From Bugula neritina (Eukaryota; Bryozoa; Gymnolaemata; Cheilostomatida; Bugulidae): 64,000 nt of DNA. The translations under genes and the position numbers were made by a program. Of this stretch, positions 50,701 to 62,319 are shown piece after piece. The stretch covers positions 20,027,995-20,091,994 of the forward strand of contig OZ037765.1 of the NCBI GenBank assembly GCA_964035545.1, read 5' to 3'. Every line of letters begins with the position of its first letter. The first letter of the stretch is position 1. Under the pieces are notes generated by a model. It worked only from the letters and a program-made list of their open reading frames with translations. It searched no databases and was not told where the DNA came from.

Positions 50701-53700
50701 TCTTGTTATAAAACAAAATAGTCTAGCCATCCACCCTCAAAGGGGTGGTCTAGTGATAGCTAAGATATAGATGAATATTTTCGTGCTATATAAGTAAAGT
50801 GTGTCAGGGATTCTTTAACTTTGCAAATTTTAAAACTGCACATTGTACAAGGATTAGTTTCTAGTACTAAGGGCCTGCAACATTGCCAGTCACCAAAAAC
50901 AAAAGTTGTAAAATATAAAAACCAGTTACAATTTAATGCTAAGTTAGTAACGTCTCGTGTATTTGTAAGATTTAGCTACATCACTTCATTCTCAAAATAA
51001 ATGGCATATTTTAAGCTTAATTTATTGTGCTTAAATCTCATGTATGTAGCTTTACGTTTAATCGGTGTATAGGTATTGAACTACCTACTATGTAAAAATA
51101 TGAATATGTTATCATTTTCATGTCCATATTTTAGTATTTTTGTGTGAATCAGTAGGCTAATTAATTTTTTGGTCATGATTTTAATACGACTTGAATCATA
51201 TTGCATTGTGTATTGCATTTGCATAAGTGGATGTTGCTGACATTGTTTACATACTGTGGTCAACCTAAACAGCTTTTATTTTTAACATTCCCATCAAGTG
51301 TTCAATCAATATTTTAGGCTCCACCATGTTATGGCGATTTAGGGAAAAAGGCAAGTGATCTTCACACAAAGAACTTCCGTGAGTGAAATCATGTTCTATT
51401 TTGTCAATTTTGCTTTTTTGTAAGACAGTGCTCCCCTCCGTAGCTCACAGAACCCTTTCTTACGAAGTTCCATAGGTCACAAGAAAGGTTTGCTCTCCCC
51501 CCCTCCCCTATTGTGTGTATAGAGACAAAATGGCTGAATTTAACGGATCTGTGAATTAAGTCTAATATTCTTCTATGTCACAAATTAAGGTTTCGGGATC
51601 TCCAGCTTAAAGAGATACAGAGGGAGCACTGTATTTAATAGTTTATCCATTTATGTTCTTATTTCTCAACTGTGATCACTTGACAAACCTGTCATTTCCT
51701 GCAGTCAACATACCTGTGCGTTTAGTTACATTGACATGTGAAGAATTTAGTGTTTAATAAGATCGTAAGATTGCTATAATTTCTAGCTTTGCTTGCTCTG
51801 AATTCATGATACTTTGTCATTATTATATGCAGAATGTGCCATCATAAAAAGCTTTCTTTTGCTTGTCTACCTACTCACTACATTGTTTTAGACCCCGGAA
51901 TGGTAAAGTTTGAAGCTAAAACCAAGACGCAAAGTGGCATAAAGCTGGCTACAACTGGGCAGTCCAATATTGAAAGTGGAAAGACTTTTGGTTCTATGGA
52001 ACTTACATACAGCTGTTCAGATTATGGTAAAATCTGATGTAATTGTATTAACCAATAGTATTGAACCAGTGGCTGCTAAGCAAATACTTGTATTATATTT
52101 AATATTGAATCTGTTTTAAAAGCTTTTTTGCTCTGTGTAGTTTGCTTTGGACACTTTTCAATAGAATGATTGCATTTAAAAAATTCTTAGTAATTTGCAA
52201 AACTGTGTCATACTCAGAAGTCATAGTTTTAATATATGTCTTTTTTTTTGTTTCAATTATGAATAAATCCTTTAGGTCTGAAGTATGTGGAGAAATGGAA
52301 TACAGATAATCTGCTGACCATAGACACGTCCATTGAAGACAAGATACTGAAAGGTCTGAAGACTTCGTTTATCACCTCATATAATGTATCAACCACTAAG
52401 AAAAAGGGCACTATCAAGGCCAGCTACAAACACGACTATGTCAATCTCAGCACCGATGTTGATTTGGACTACGCAGGTCCCACCATAAAGGGATCAGCGG
52501 TCTGTGGGTGAGAATCGGTTACTGTTTCTTTCAGCCATTTGCTTTTGCTCAGAATCAGTCTGTATGCTGACGCAACTCAACATGCAAACTGTAGTTACAT
52601 GGAGCCATACCATGCACTCAAATGGTTTCCACAAATGTGCAGCTACTGACTACTAGTTTACTCAAACATTTTTCAAGTTGTACAGCAAGTAGGATTGTTA
52701 CAAAGCTATCAAGCCTACAGCATTTATAAAATGACTAATGGAACTGCTATCAGTGCCATCTTATAGACTGTTGGGCCGTGGGTAAAATATATACTGTTTC
52801 TGCTAGGTACAAAGGTTGGTTGGCTGGCTACCAGGTGGCGTTGAATGCCTCACAGAATAAACTTACAGCTAATAATTTGACATTGGGCTATGATGCCGGA
52901 GACCATGTGTTCAACGCAGCTGTGTAAGTGTTATCTTCTCTCTTTGTAACATGATTCACCTCACTATTGAAATAAAAGTTCCTCTGCTTATTTTTTTCTG
53001 TTATTGTGTTTTGTTGTCTTGTTTTTTTTATATTATGTCATGATATCATTTGGATCGGTTTTAGAAATAACGGCAGCGATTTTGCTGGCTCTTACTACCA
53101 TAAACTGAGCTCCAGCATGGAAGGAGGCCTTCAGGTCGGCTGGTCATCTGCCACCAACTCCTCTCAGGCTAGCCTGGCAGCCAAATATAGCCTTTCTCCC
53201 GACACCTCAATGAAAGTAAAGGGTGCCATGAATGGCGAAGTTGGACTCTCTCTTCAGCAGAAAGTAGCAGACTGTGAGTATTAGTTTATATATTTACAGC
53301 AGCTGGTGTGTAACAACTTCTAAATACAGCTGAGTATTATAAATTTGGACAATGATTGATGATAGGGTCGAGAAGGGTGTTAACTGTTACTGTATTTCCC
53401 TTACGTGGGCTACCTTCCCATTTCATAACTGAAAGGTTTGTGCAATAAGTGCAGTTAAAGCTTGTCATATAGGTGACATTTTAATTAGATTCTAGGTCTT
53501 GTCCCCAGCTCACGTGTTTATTTCATGCCGAATGTGTCAACAATAAATTGCATGTTTAAAATAGTATAACAATATAATATAGCCAGTTATAAAATCATAC
53601 AATTGATACAAAATCTCACAATAGGGGAAGATGAAAAAATATTTTTTTAACCTAAATATATAAATTATGTACATATTATGTATAGAATTAATTAAATATT

Positions 53701-53861
53701 TAACCTCCTGTGTTGTACTCATACATCCCTTATATTTAAGAATAATATAGTCGTCACTTCTTTTCACAGGTCTCACTCTTACTCTCTCCAGTGTCCTGGA
53801 TGCCAAGAACTTCTTTGCTGGTGGACATAGAGTTGGCATGTGCCTTGACTTTGAACAATAA
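44716..53861 (+). CDS. VDAC: Voltage-dependent anion channel (mitochondrial porin)
   Basis: Coding exons: 44716-44718 (ATG only), 51318-51378, 51892-52026, 52276-52507, 52807-52923, 53065-53273 and 53770-53861 (TAA). They give 282 aa, the usual VDAC length. The protein begins M/APPCYGDLGKKASD, the N-terminal helix pattern of VDACs. It continues with YVEKWNTDN, LKGLK (the GLK motif of this family), GWLAGYQV and a C-terminal LDAKNFFAGGHRVGM strand. It forms the 19-strand beta-barrel of the outer mitochondrial membrane that passes metabolites and nucleotides. The ATG/GTAAAT junction matches the phase-0 acceptor at 51317, and the 5' UTR before it (about 44540-44715) has no other ATG. Intron 1 (6.6 kb) hosts a TTAA-flanked element with two genes. 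Confidence 0.93.
45170..45290. repeat. Degenerate GTGATA/ACTAAT-type simple repeat
   Basis: Degenerate units of six bases such as GTGATA, ACTGAT and AGTAAT run through this stretch in VDAC intron 1. A similar array of TAATAC/TAATAG units lies at about 46950-47000, inside the TTAA element. Confidence 0.6.
46697..48423 (+). CDS. Stand-alone P2X7-type C-terminal (ballast) domain protein
   Basis: Exons 46697-46897, 47899-48106 and 48200-48423 (TGA) give 210 aa. Residues 1-67 are acidic and Asp/Glu/His rich. From residue 76 the pattern WCTCHRC, then VCCRDH (93-97), CITQHPG (109-115), FCSYRF (153-158) and LPACLYDW (175-182) matches the zinc-binding cysteine-rich C-terminal domain of vertebrate P2X7 receptors. 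There is no P2X channel part: no transmembrane segment is seen. Single-domain versions are known from invertebrates, but their role is not established. The gene is convergent with a THAP gene inside a TTAA-flanked unit. An AATAAA lies near 48499. Family assignment is firm; function is unknown. Confidence 0.88.
48825..50075 (-). CDS. THAP-type zinc-finger protein
   Basis: The minus-strand exons 50075-49816, 49316-49158 and 49026-48825 (TAG) give 206 aa with consistent phases. The THAP C2CH finger is C18-x4-C23-x39-C63-x2-H66, with the conserved Trp43, a FKWP motif (31-34) and Phe67. The signature AVPT that closes THAP domains is at residues 94-97, right after the first splice junction. The rest is basic (KPALHRKPEKKG, RMQKKIRSK). 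THAP domains bind DNA and occur in transcription factors and in P-element and Kolobok transposases. No catalytic domain follows here. It could be a DNA-binding accessory protein of the surrounding element (inference). An alternative start is Met5. Confidence 0.9.
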
Positions 53862-54305
53862 TGATGTAATTTGATTCCAGTGTATGGCAAGTTAGGTGTT
53901 GCACTTTTTAACTGTTTTGTTGTTATACTTCTGTACTTGTAATGACAATTAGTTTTTCATTATTTTTGGAACTTTAGTAAATTTGTCACCATAATTTCTG
54001 ATGTGTATATTCGTCGATTCTGTTTGTATTTTGGAATAATACTTTGGCGTAAAACACTGTAGAGTCCTATTCTGTTCAAGCTTTTCCTCTCAATCTTGCT
54101 CAAAGTGACCATAAGCTTCAGGGTCTGCGAGACATTTCATGCTCTATCAGCGATGTCACACTATAAGTGATATTTCTTCCTCTTTTATAAAAGCATTGGA
54201 ATTCATTTCCTCAATTCTACATAACATAATTACCTGATATTCTTATAATCAAGTATAATATTGAAACTATTCCTCAACAGAATTGTCACTGAACCAAGTG
54301 ATCAA

Positions 54306-55591
54306 TTATAGTACTAACCGTTGGTTAGATTGGCTTTCTGACATATGAAGTCGTTCCCTCATGCTTTTCACCATTATTTGGCGAGCTGATAACTCCCTTT
54401 GTGCAACTTCATCTAAATATGAATGCAGCTGATTTTCATCAGTAGGCTTTGTTTGTAAAGACCTAATAACCATTTTCACAGATTAAATACATACATATAT
54501 TATACTATATTTCATAGTAACTGTAGGAGTTGTTTGTGTTGAGTAAACTCAACAACTGTAACTCATGGCATCAGAAAATATATATTTCTGAGCATAATTT
54601 AGTGAAACTGGTGAAGCTCATATTATAACTCAATCTGTGGACAGATGTATATGTATATCTGAAAAGTATTAACAAAATTTATAATAACTAGAGTAGTAAC
54701 TGTATTTTAAGGGGCTGGGACCTTGAAGCATTCACAAATTTCCAAAAAAGCTACTCCATGTATGAATGAGCACTGATTAATTGGGTAATTGAGCAGCAAT
54801 TTTGAAATAATTAACGTTCATTCCTATCATTACTTTTGCAAATTGACTTGGTTAACTTGCAAGCTCTGCGATCAATTTTGACCACAAAGTTAATCTGCCC
54901 ACTGTTCTATATAATAAAGCTAAAAACTTGTTTAATAATTCCAAGTGTAAGAGTCACCATATTTAGTAGTTATTTCAACTATTATATTGATTCAATAAAG
55001 CAAAAAGTTGCAAACTTATATAAGCCTATATAACTAGTTGCATTGATAGCATGCATTTTGTTTCCTCCTACATATATCAGCTATATATCCAAGAAATAAG
55101 TTATTTATTAAACACTTCATTGTTTATAGAATAAAGCAGAAAAACTAATTTTTTAAAATGCTAAATGGCACCTTACTTATCTTTTCATCTGAATTTGTAG
55201 TGTCTATGCAATAAAAAGTTAATAACTCACTTGATAAAAAAGAAAGCTAGAGAGAGCACATATATAGATATGACAACGAGAATATAAATGGCTGCATTGT
55301 CATCACCACTTGTTTTGGTCTGGTTTGCTGTTGCATTCAAACTTGAAGTATTACAACTAAAAAACCAATAAGAGAGAAACATTAACAAATGGTTTGCTAT
55401 AGTCTGTACATATAACATAAAACTACTCTCTTCAAAATATTTCATATTGTGAAAGTGTTATTCAAAACTTCAAATTTATAACTCATAACTATTTACTTTG
55501 CATGCATCAGACATAAAAAGATCCCTGAACAGAGTCAAATTACAAATAAACTAATTTGGACTTACTTTGTTGACAAAAGCGTTAGATTCAT
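54306..55591 (-). CDS. Small single-pass membrane protein, unassigned family
   Basis: Three minus-strand exons, 55591-55566, 55356-55231 and 54462-54306 (TAA), give 102 aa with GT-AG introns and matching phases. The short N-terminal part has several N-glycosylation sequons (NLT at residues 2-4, NTS, NAT, NQT). A hydrophobic segment follows (about residues 30-49, IYILVVISIYVLSLAFFF), then a charged C-terminal tail of about 50 residues with SYLDEVAQRE. The topology (outside N-terminus with sugars, one helix, cytoplasmic tail) resembles KCNE potassium-channel subunits, but I see no decisive motif. It is convergent with VDAC, with about 440 bases between the stop codons. Confidence 0.72.
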
Positions 55592-57528
55592 GTTTGTAGA
55601 GTGTATGGCAACTGGGCAGTAGTTTGGACACAAAGCTTATAGTCCCTGGCTACTCGAATGCAGAAACAGACTAGGTAGAGCCTAGGGCGGCTGCAGGCTA
55701 ATTGAGTGTACTGTTTATACATAAAGGTCAGCAAAAGCGAAATGCCACTGTTCTTAACTAATTGTTTAATGCCAACTCACTTTTGCAAGCATTCAAGTGT
55801 GAGCCTGTAATTTAGGGTTGGCTGAACTTTCTTTAGCTCTAGTAGGGAAGGAACTATTTGCCATAAAAAAATATGACCACAGAGTAAAATTGTAAAACAA
55901 GTTGCTCCCACCCTGAATGGACCTACAGTCTTTCAACTCGGACGCCAGTTGCTACCTATTACACTAGAAGGGGCTACTGGCAAACCACAACACAACGAAA
56001 ATTAGAATTTTTTTAATTTGAAAGAGCTTAATTTTTCTTCTCCACTGCAGGTAATTAGATTATAATAGTTTTAGTGAGCGTTTCCATGACTGCGCATAAT
56101 GCGAATGAATGCCCCGTACGGATTATTTGTGGTTTGTGGTTTCAATTAACTTATATTTGCGGTTTGATTCGATGTAACTGTTTCCATTAGCCGAATGAAA
56201 AAATCCATTCGCATAATGCGATAATGGAAACGCAGGGACAGTCCACAGTGCTGTCATAGCTGCAGTGTCCAGCTGTGCTATAACATAACTTTTTTAATTC
56301 AAATGGCTGCTTGCTTAAAGTTCTTCACATAAGTTGTACACCCGAGTGTTATAATAACCAGAACTTTAATTTCAGCTGCTCCTCTATATATCATACTACA
56401 GCACTTTTACCAAATTTTCCGAGCAAAATACTGATTCAGGGTCTGTGGTAATGCAGCATGAAATAAGACTCAAGTGAGAAATAGCAGTTGTGCTTGAGAA
56501 AAAAGCAGCTTGTTCAGTCGGTGCGATTTCTAAAGTGACGATTAGTTGTCTCCCCTGCTATGCAGAGAGCGCACAACTGTGAACTACAGTTATCTGGCCA
56601 AACTGATATATAACTTGTGTTGCAGGTGTGGTCAAGTAATATATGCATATGTAATACAATATGATATTCTATTACATGAGAGAGAGTGGATGTGTAGAAA
56701 TGTGGCTGCTGTGTGTGTGCGCGCCGTGTTGCCTATCTGGTTACAAACTGTCCATGCAGTGTTTATCCATGTGGTATAAAAGCTTCTGCATGATTCAAAG
56801 GTTTTTAAGATTCAATAGCTATATATTTAAAAAAAATTGATTTATATAGCACAGGATTCAAAATTGTTCAATTTTTTTCTTTTTTGTCACTGTTTAGTTT
56901 TTGGCATTAAGAACTTAGTGAGATACCTAAGCCCATTGTTTATGAGGTATATAGCCCACTTATCTCATAAGAGTTTTACATAAGTTATTTGAAAAAAAAA
57001 ATGATTGCTTCAGCCCGGTTTTATCTGCTGACTAGTAACATTCCATGAAGCATCACACCAGGAGAAGGTGCTTTTAGGCGCTTTGATCATTAAGCATTGT
57101 TGTTGAAACCAAGCCAAACAAATTATAATGTACATGCTTGAGACTTTGTGGAATCGTTACAGTTAACCATGCTTTCAAATTAGTCGCAGCTGAATTATCC
57201 AGTTTCACTATAATATGTTATTGATTAGATATATGGGTTGCATTATAAAAGTAGCCTAGGTGTTCTATTTTCTAAGAGCTATATATATGTCTTTAAATGA
57301 GGAAACATTCATACAAAATATAATTTGAAGAGGCCTTTAATATTTGTAAATTAAGGAAAAAAACATATAAATTAATAGTATAAAATATTGCTATAAAGAA
57401 AAATATAGACATCAACCTGCGAATAAGCATTCCATTTTATGCATTTGTGCGAAATCTCTTTTTGTGATTCATATAATCTTTACTTAATAAAACTTTCTGC
57501 ACTAATATCTCTAGCTACAATAACTCTT
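55592..57528. other. Intergenic, mostly without features
   Basis: Contains one MITE (56078-56233). The open frames near 56546-56779 lack splice support and similarity and are not called. Confidence 0.5.
56078..56233. mobile_element. Short MITE (156 bp)
   Basis: The inverted ends are GCGTTTCCATGACTGCGC and, from the right, GCGTTTCCATTATCGC, each followed inward by ATAATGCGAATG or ATTATGCGAATG. There is no coding capacity. Target duplication is unclear. Confidence 0.65.
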
Positions 57529-60500
57529 CTAATGTTGCGGCATTGCAGTTATAATCTCAAAATGCCTACAGTTTAGTACATTCCTACTCAACTCTGTTGA
57601 AAGACAAGATTGTAAAGCATAATTATAGTTTTCAGTTTCATCTGAATTACCTTCATCATCAGAGTAAACAATCTGTGAAGGTCTATCTCTTCTTTTTCTG
57701 TCCATATCTGATAGAAAGTTATTTGTATCCTCTATAGTCTTTAACAAGTTCTGGTGTACTCTTTCCTTCATAGCCTGAACATTCTCAGCTTCTGGTACAG
57801 GGGTGGGTGGTATTGGAGTGATATCCTCCTCCACATCACTACGTACGTCATTTAGATCACAGCTATGACCACTCAACTCCTCACTCAATGCTAAACTGTT
57901 AGAAGAGAACACACTAGAAGCTTCTCCGCCAGTTGGTATGCTAACATCTACTTGTCTAGCTGAAGAACTCCGTACAGGAGCTCTACCCACTGAGCTGCTG
58001 ACTTCTCGACCATGTGCTGCCGACCGAGAACTTCTTTGAGACAGAGCGCTCATTCGCCTTAATGACAGTTTTACTGGTTGTCCAATGTTCTGTACCGTGT
58101 TCATGTCCTCTAGTTTTGTGCCATCAGTATGATGATTGAATAGTTTATACTGTTCAGTACTCATAGTTTTAGATGACTCATGTTTTGCAGAAGAAGGTTG
58201 TCTTGCTGATCGCCTCTGATTTCTTTGCTGCTGCTTCAAACTTAAGCTGCTTTGAATCGTATCTTTTGGTAAGGCAAAATTCAGAAACACTTTGGAGCCA
58301 GAAGGCCCATTGACTGTTATTGTTGGTGTTGGAACCTTGCCAGTTCTCTGAAATACTGATTGATATACAGGTTTCGTTAGCAGTTTTCCTTTTGAAGCCA
58401 TTTTCTACAACAATACAGTATGACTAGGCATGTGGTACTGCAGCTGAGAAGCAAAATCTCTACAAGCATTGAACAGTTGGTGATATTTTTTATTAAATAT
58501 CAATTTCACGAATATGGAAAAATTAATACTAAAACATCTACAGACCTGCTGGTTACCATTCCCTTCGTCTGCTTCAGTTGAAGATGTCTCTGGCTGTTTA
58601 GGAATGACTTGGTAGGAAGGCATGCTGCACTGTCTTATAATGTTAGCTCTAACCACTGCTGGAACTGTGGGAGTCTTTATTCTATTTTTATCCGATTTAT
58701 TAGGACTAGAAAAACAAAACTTTGGTTGTTTCTTGCCTTTTGCCAACAATTTGGTTGAGTTTTCCGAATGTTTAGTGGAGGCTTTTGTTTGTTCAGCTGA
58801 GTCTTCTTGTGAGAATGGCAGATTTGTTTCGTTGTGCAAATTCAACAGCTCACCTTCGTACTCATCACCACTCATGGTAGAAAGAACTGGAGAGGAAATG
58901 TGAAGGTCTCTATTCTTAACAAACTCGGAAGTTACTTTCGGTGCAAGAGACACGACTTCATCATAAGTCAATTCATTCTCTGAGCTTTCCTGCAATAGAA
59001 TTATATATAACAATCAGCTATGGAATAGTTTATTATGTATAATATACAAATTTTAATTAATTGCTGCATCTAACATTTGCAAAAAGTTTCAATGATTTGA
59101 TCTAATTAATACCACTTAATTGCAGATTTTAGAAAAAATATCAAATGTTCCAGCTTTCATTATTTGATTTTCACTTAAATACACAGCTTTACTGTATTAA
59201 AATCTGACCTATTGCATTTAGTTTTTATCAATGTTTTACAGAATAAAAAAGAGAATTTTTATGATAAACTTGTAGCAAGCATTTAGTACGGTTAACATGG
59301 GCTATCTGTTGTCTAATAATCACTCAGTATATTACTACCATTGCAGCCGCAGTTTTCACTTCAATGTGTGTAATGGGAGTTTTCCTTCCAAACAAACCAG
59401 TCGTTTCACTTTTCTCACGATGGATTCTGTAGTTATCGGGTCTTCTTGTTGTGTTTGATGGTGAATATACATTTGGTGAATAGTCTTGGTTAAATACTAT
59501 TGGAGTTGTCTTATTTAAACTCTACAAATTCACAAATAACAATTTTTGAAATGTAGACAAAGTGCGGTGTTAATATATAACCTTACCTAATATATATACC
59601 TTGTGACTAGCTTATAATAAATTCACAGAATAAAAAAGTGAAGTGATATACACTAAAGATGATCACCAGCAACAAGTGCTGTAAAAGCTCAAATAGAATT
59701 TTAAGACAAGACTAGTTGCTATACTAGTTTGTAACAACAATTATATTGATAGAAAATAACTTGTAAGTAGAATAGGAAATCAATTAATTAATTCCTTTAG
59801 TTTATTTTAACTCCAATTATTATTTTAGGTTTCAAAAATTAGCATCCAACCATTTTTTGAATAACAATTGGCCGTAAAATGTTTTATAAAAATATATACA
59901 GACACTACACTTTTTAATAAATTTTCAATATGAATGCTGTAAGTTTTCAAATAACAGCTAATAGAGTGGTAACAGCTATTCTGGTGAAAATAAAGTACAA
60001 TATATAGCACATTTTTTAAATTAGCTCCTTCATTAAAAACTCCAACTTGATTGCGTTCACAGCTTCTATTCTCAATAACATATGTGATGTTGGAAATGCT
60101 AGTAAATGATTCAATAATTGAAACAAGTTATTGTTAAACAAACAGCAACATATCCGAAGCAAAAATTCATGTGAAATTGATGAAGAACAAACATAAAATC
60201 AACATAACAGATATTTATAGATTTAAAGATTTTAGAATAAGAAAATGCATAAATTACTGTTATTAAATATTCAAGTCAAAATTCTCAAGAAAGAGGTATG
60301 TAAATTTTTTATTACAAATGCATGCATCTTAATTTATAAAATCAAATTTCTTCATTAAGCAGTACACTTGAACTGCATGTTTTAAATCTAATTTTAAAAT
60401 CTCCAAAACATCCTCAGACTACTCAACAGAGATATTCAACATATCAACTATAACCTGGAGGTAAGTGCATTGACTGAAAATGGAGAAAAGTCCGTGTTCT

Positions 60501-62319
60501 AAACTAGAAATGCAGCAAAAGAAGTTGTGTTCTTGCAAAAATTTGAAACCCCTCTCCTTTATCGAAAATCAAATCTACTAAGAAAATAAAGAACTTAGGC
60601 TATTACAATTTCTCTACTCTTGCAACCAGACGTATAACTCACAGGTTTATCTTCAAGCTTTACTTCTCCAGTGGAATGGATTACTTTGCTAACAAGAGTA
60701 GCTTGTTCAAAAGATAGTGGCACTGCACTCTCTTCTCTGCAGAATACCACAACATGCAATCTACACAAACTACAGATATGCAACATAAATGCATACAAGA
60801 ATAAACATTTCCTTTGTAAATAATACCATCACTTTAGCAAATGGTGTGAACACTCAACCTTTTAGCTTAATATATACTCCTCTTTCATCAAAAACAAATA
60901 ACTACGCATCATACAGTAAGTGTGTATAGAAACAGATTTAATTAAATCAAACTGAAATAAAGAGCATCATTTTTTTCAGCAGTAACCTTTGCTTAAATTA
61001 TGAAACAAACTTGTAATACAATAAAATGCATTGTGGTTTAACATGAACTACTTGAAAAATAACTTTATTGAATTCATGTAATTGACATTGTGACATGACT
61101 GGTGATAGAAGTAGTTAGACCGTATTAGAGCACATACCGATCAGCTGTAGCAACTGATGGCGGTTGTAGCAGCTCATTTTCCGAATCTGCACGATTCATA
61201 CCTTTAGTTTTGCAATTGTTGCCTGTAAAAACGGTAAAAAATAACTATCAATACCAATTCTAGTAACTTAATACGTACGACTGAATTCATTACCTACAGC
61301 ATGCATGTAAAATACACCTCTTTTTAATAAGATTCATGTATATAATTAAAGTAAAACTCAACATTATTTTGCCTATACCATTGGACCAACATTGTATTGC
61401 CTATAGTCCTATACCATTGGATCAATGTCAATATAAATCATTAGTAACATTACCCATATATGATGTGTGGGGTCTTGGCTTCTTAGACTGAGCACCTACT
61501 GATGAACAATCCTGTGCAGCTTGAAAAAGTTTTTGAAGATGTAAAGAGGAAGTAGGGGGTGGGGCACTAACAGAGCGGGTATGAGTATCACGACATTTCA
61601 CATATCTCATGGTGTGTGTGTCCCATATAAGCTTTGTTACACCCACCACAGTAGGCTGTCCATAGTTGGACAAAGTTTGGTGAAGTTTGTATATGATAGA
61701 TTCACCGTCTGCCTCCGAAGCCTGACCTGATAACATTAGTGTAGTAGCATGTATATGTGTCATAGTTTTAGAAAGCAGTCTGAATGCTTTATAGGTAAGT
61801 TAAAAGTTCAAACTAAAATTGAAAATCATACTGAAAATGTTTTATAATTATATAAAGCCCGACCTGAACTACTTGGTCTAATTAATACATGTTGTAAATC
61901 ATTGTTAGACTATAAGGACAATAAATAAAAAGTAAATACCTTCAGAAGTTACATCACGAGATCGCTGAGAAGATGCTGTTATTGGCCTACTCTTTCCTTT
62001 TATTTTCCTAGACAAATGAGATAGATTATAATATTTCATTTCTAATAAATTGTGTAAATTCACACCTCTAAATGAAAATATATGAGGAACCATAAGCATC
62101 AAAGCTGACTTTTAGTGCAATTTTACGCACATAAATAATCATTCAAAAATTGCAAAATATAAGAGTCATGATAAAATATACATACTTTTGTATCTTTGAG
62201 TTCTTTTTCGAACACTCATTGTTCTGGGCTAAGAGATCAAATGGCTCTACAGTCATTGAAAGTTTTGGCTGTGCTTGAACCACATTAAACTGGGTCTCCA
62301 AGCTATCAAGAGGTTTTCT
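57529..62319 (-). CDS. Unrecognised protein, eight C-terminal exons (5' end not found)
   Basis: Minus-strand exons in order: 62319-62186, 62007-61940, 61726-61454, 61222-61138, 60736-60643, 59521-59339, 58989-58546 and 58404-57529 (TAA). All eight join in one frame with GT-AG introns, giving at least 718 aa. Most of the protein is Ser/Lys/Pro-rich and probably disordered, with clusters such as RRSARQPSS, RSSRSAAHGR and PPTPVPEAE. The only compact-looking part is exon 3, with SIIYKLHQTLSNYGQPTVVG and VTKLIWDTHTMRYVKC, followed by TRSVSAPPP. Near the C-terminus there is a possible helix (KERVHQNLLKTIEDTNNFL). I do not recognise the family. Upstream exons may lie beyond 64000 or in introns I could not read. 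Confidence 0.75.
60472..60605. repeat. Dispersed GTAAGTGCAT/TAGGTGCAG repeat, copy 4
   Basis: CCGTGTTCTAAACTAGAAATG, GCAGCAAAAGAAGTTGTGTTC, TTGCAAAAATTT and AAGAACTTAGGCTATT align with the copy at 27147-27290. It lies in an intron just downstream of exon 60643-60736. Confidence 0.5.

Larger units (their letters stand above)
46240..50814. mobile_element. TTAA-flanked DNA-transposon-like unit with THAP and P2X7-ballast genes
   Basis: The first 61 bases and the reverse complement of the last 61 agree at 58 positions (they start AGAATTCCTGACACAC and AGAATCCCTGACACAC). TTAA stands immediately outside both ends (46236-46239 and 50815-50818), as expected for a target duplication. A second inverted block further in (46334-46381 with 50674-50720) shares GTTTTATAACA and TAGTGCATGCATGTCC. 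The 4,575-bp unit lies entirely in VDAC intron 1 and contains two convergent three-exon genes and no visible DDE transposase. TTAA targets are known for Kolobok and piggyBac elements, and THAP fingers for Kolobok and P elements; the Kolobok-like assignment is my inference. Confidence 0.85.

Noticed and set aside
46240-50814. P-element or piggyBac transposon
   Set aside because: P elements make 7-8 bp target duplications, and piggyBac has no THAP finger; TTAA plus THAP fits Kolobok better, although no transposase core is seen.
56546-56779. Cysteine-rich 77-codon frame
   Set aside because: No similarity, no splice context and poor composition; probably chance.
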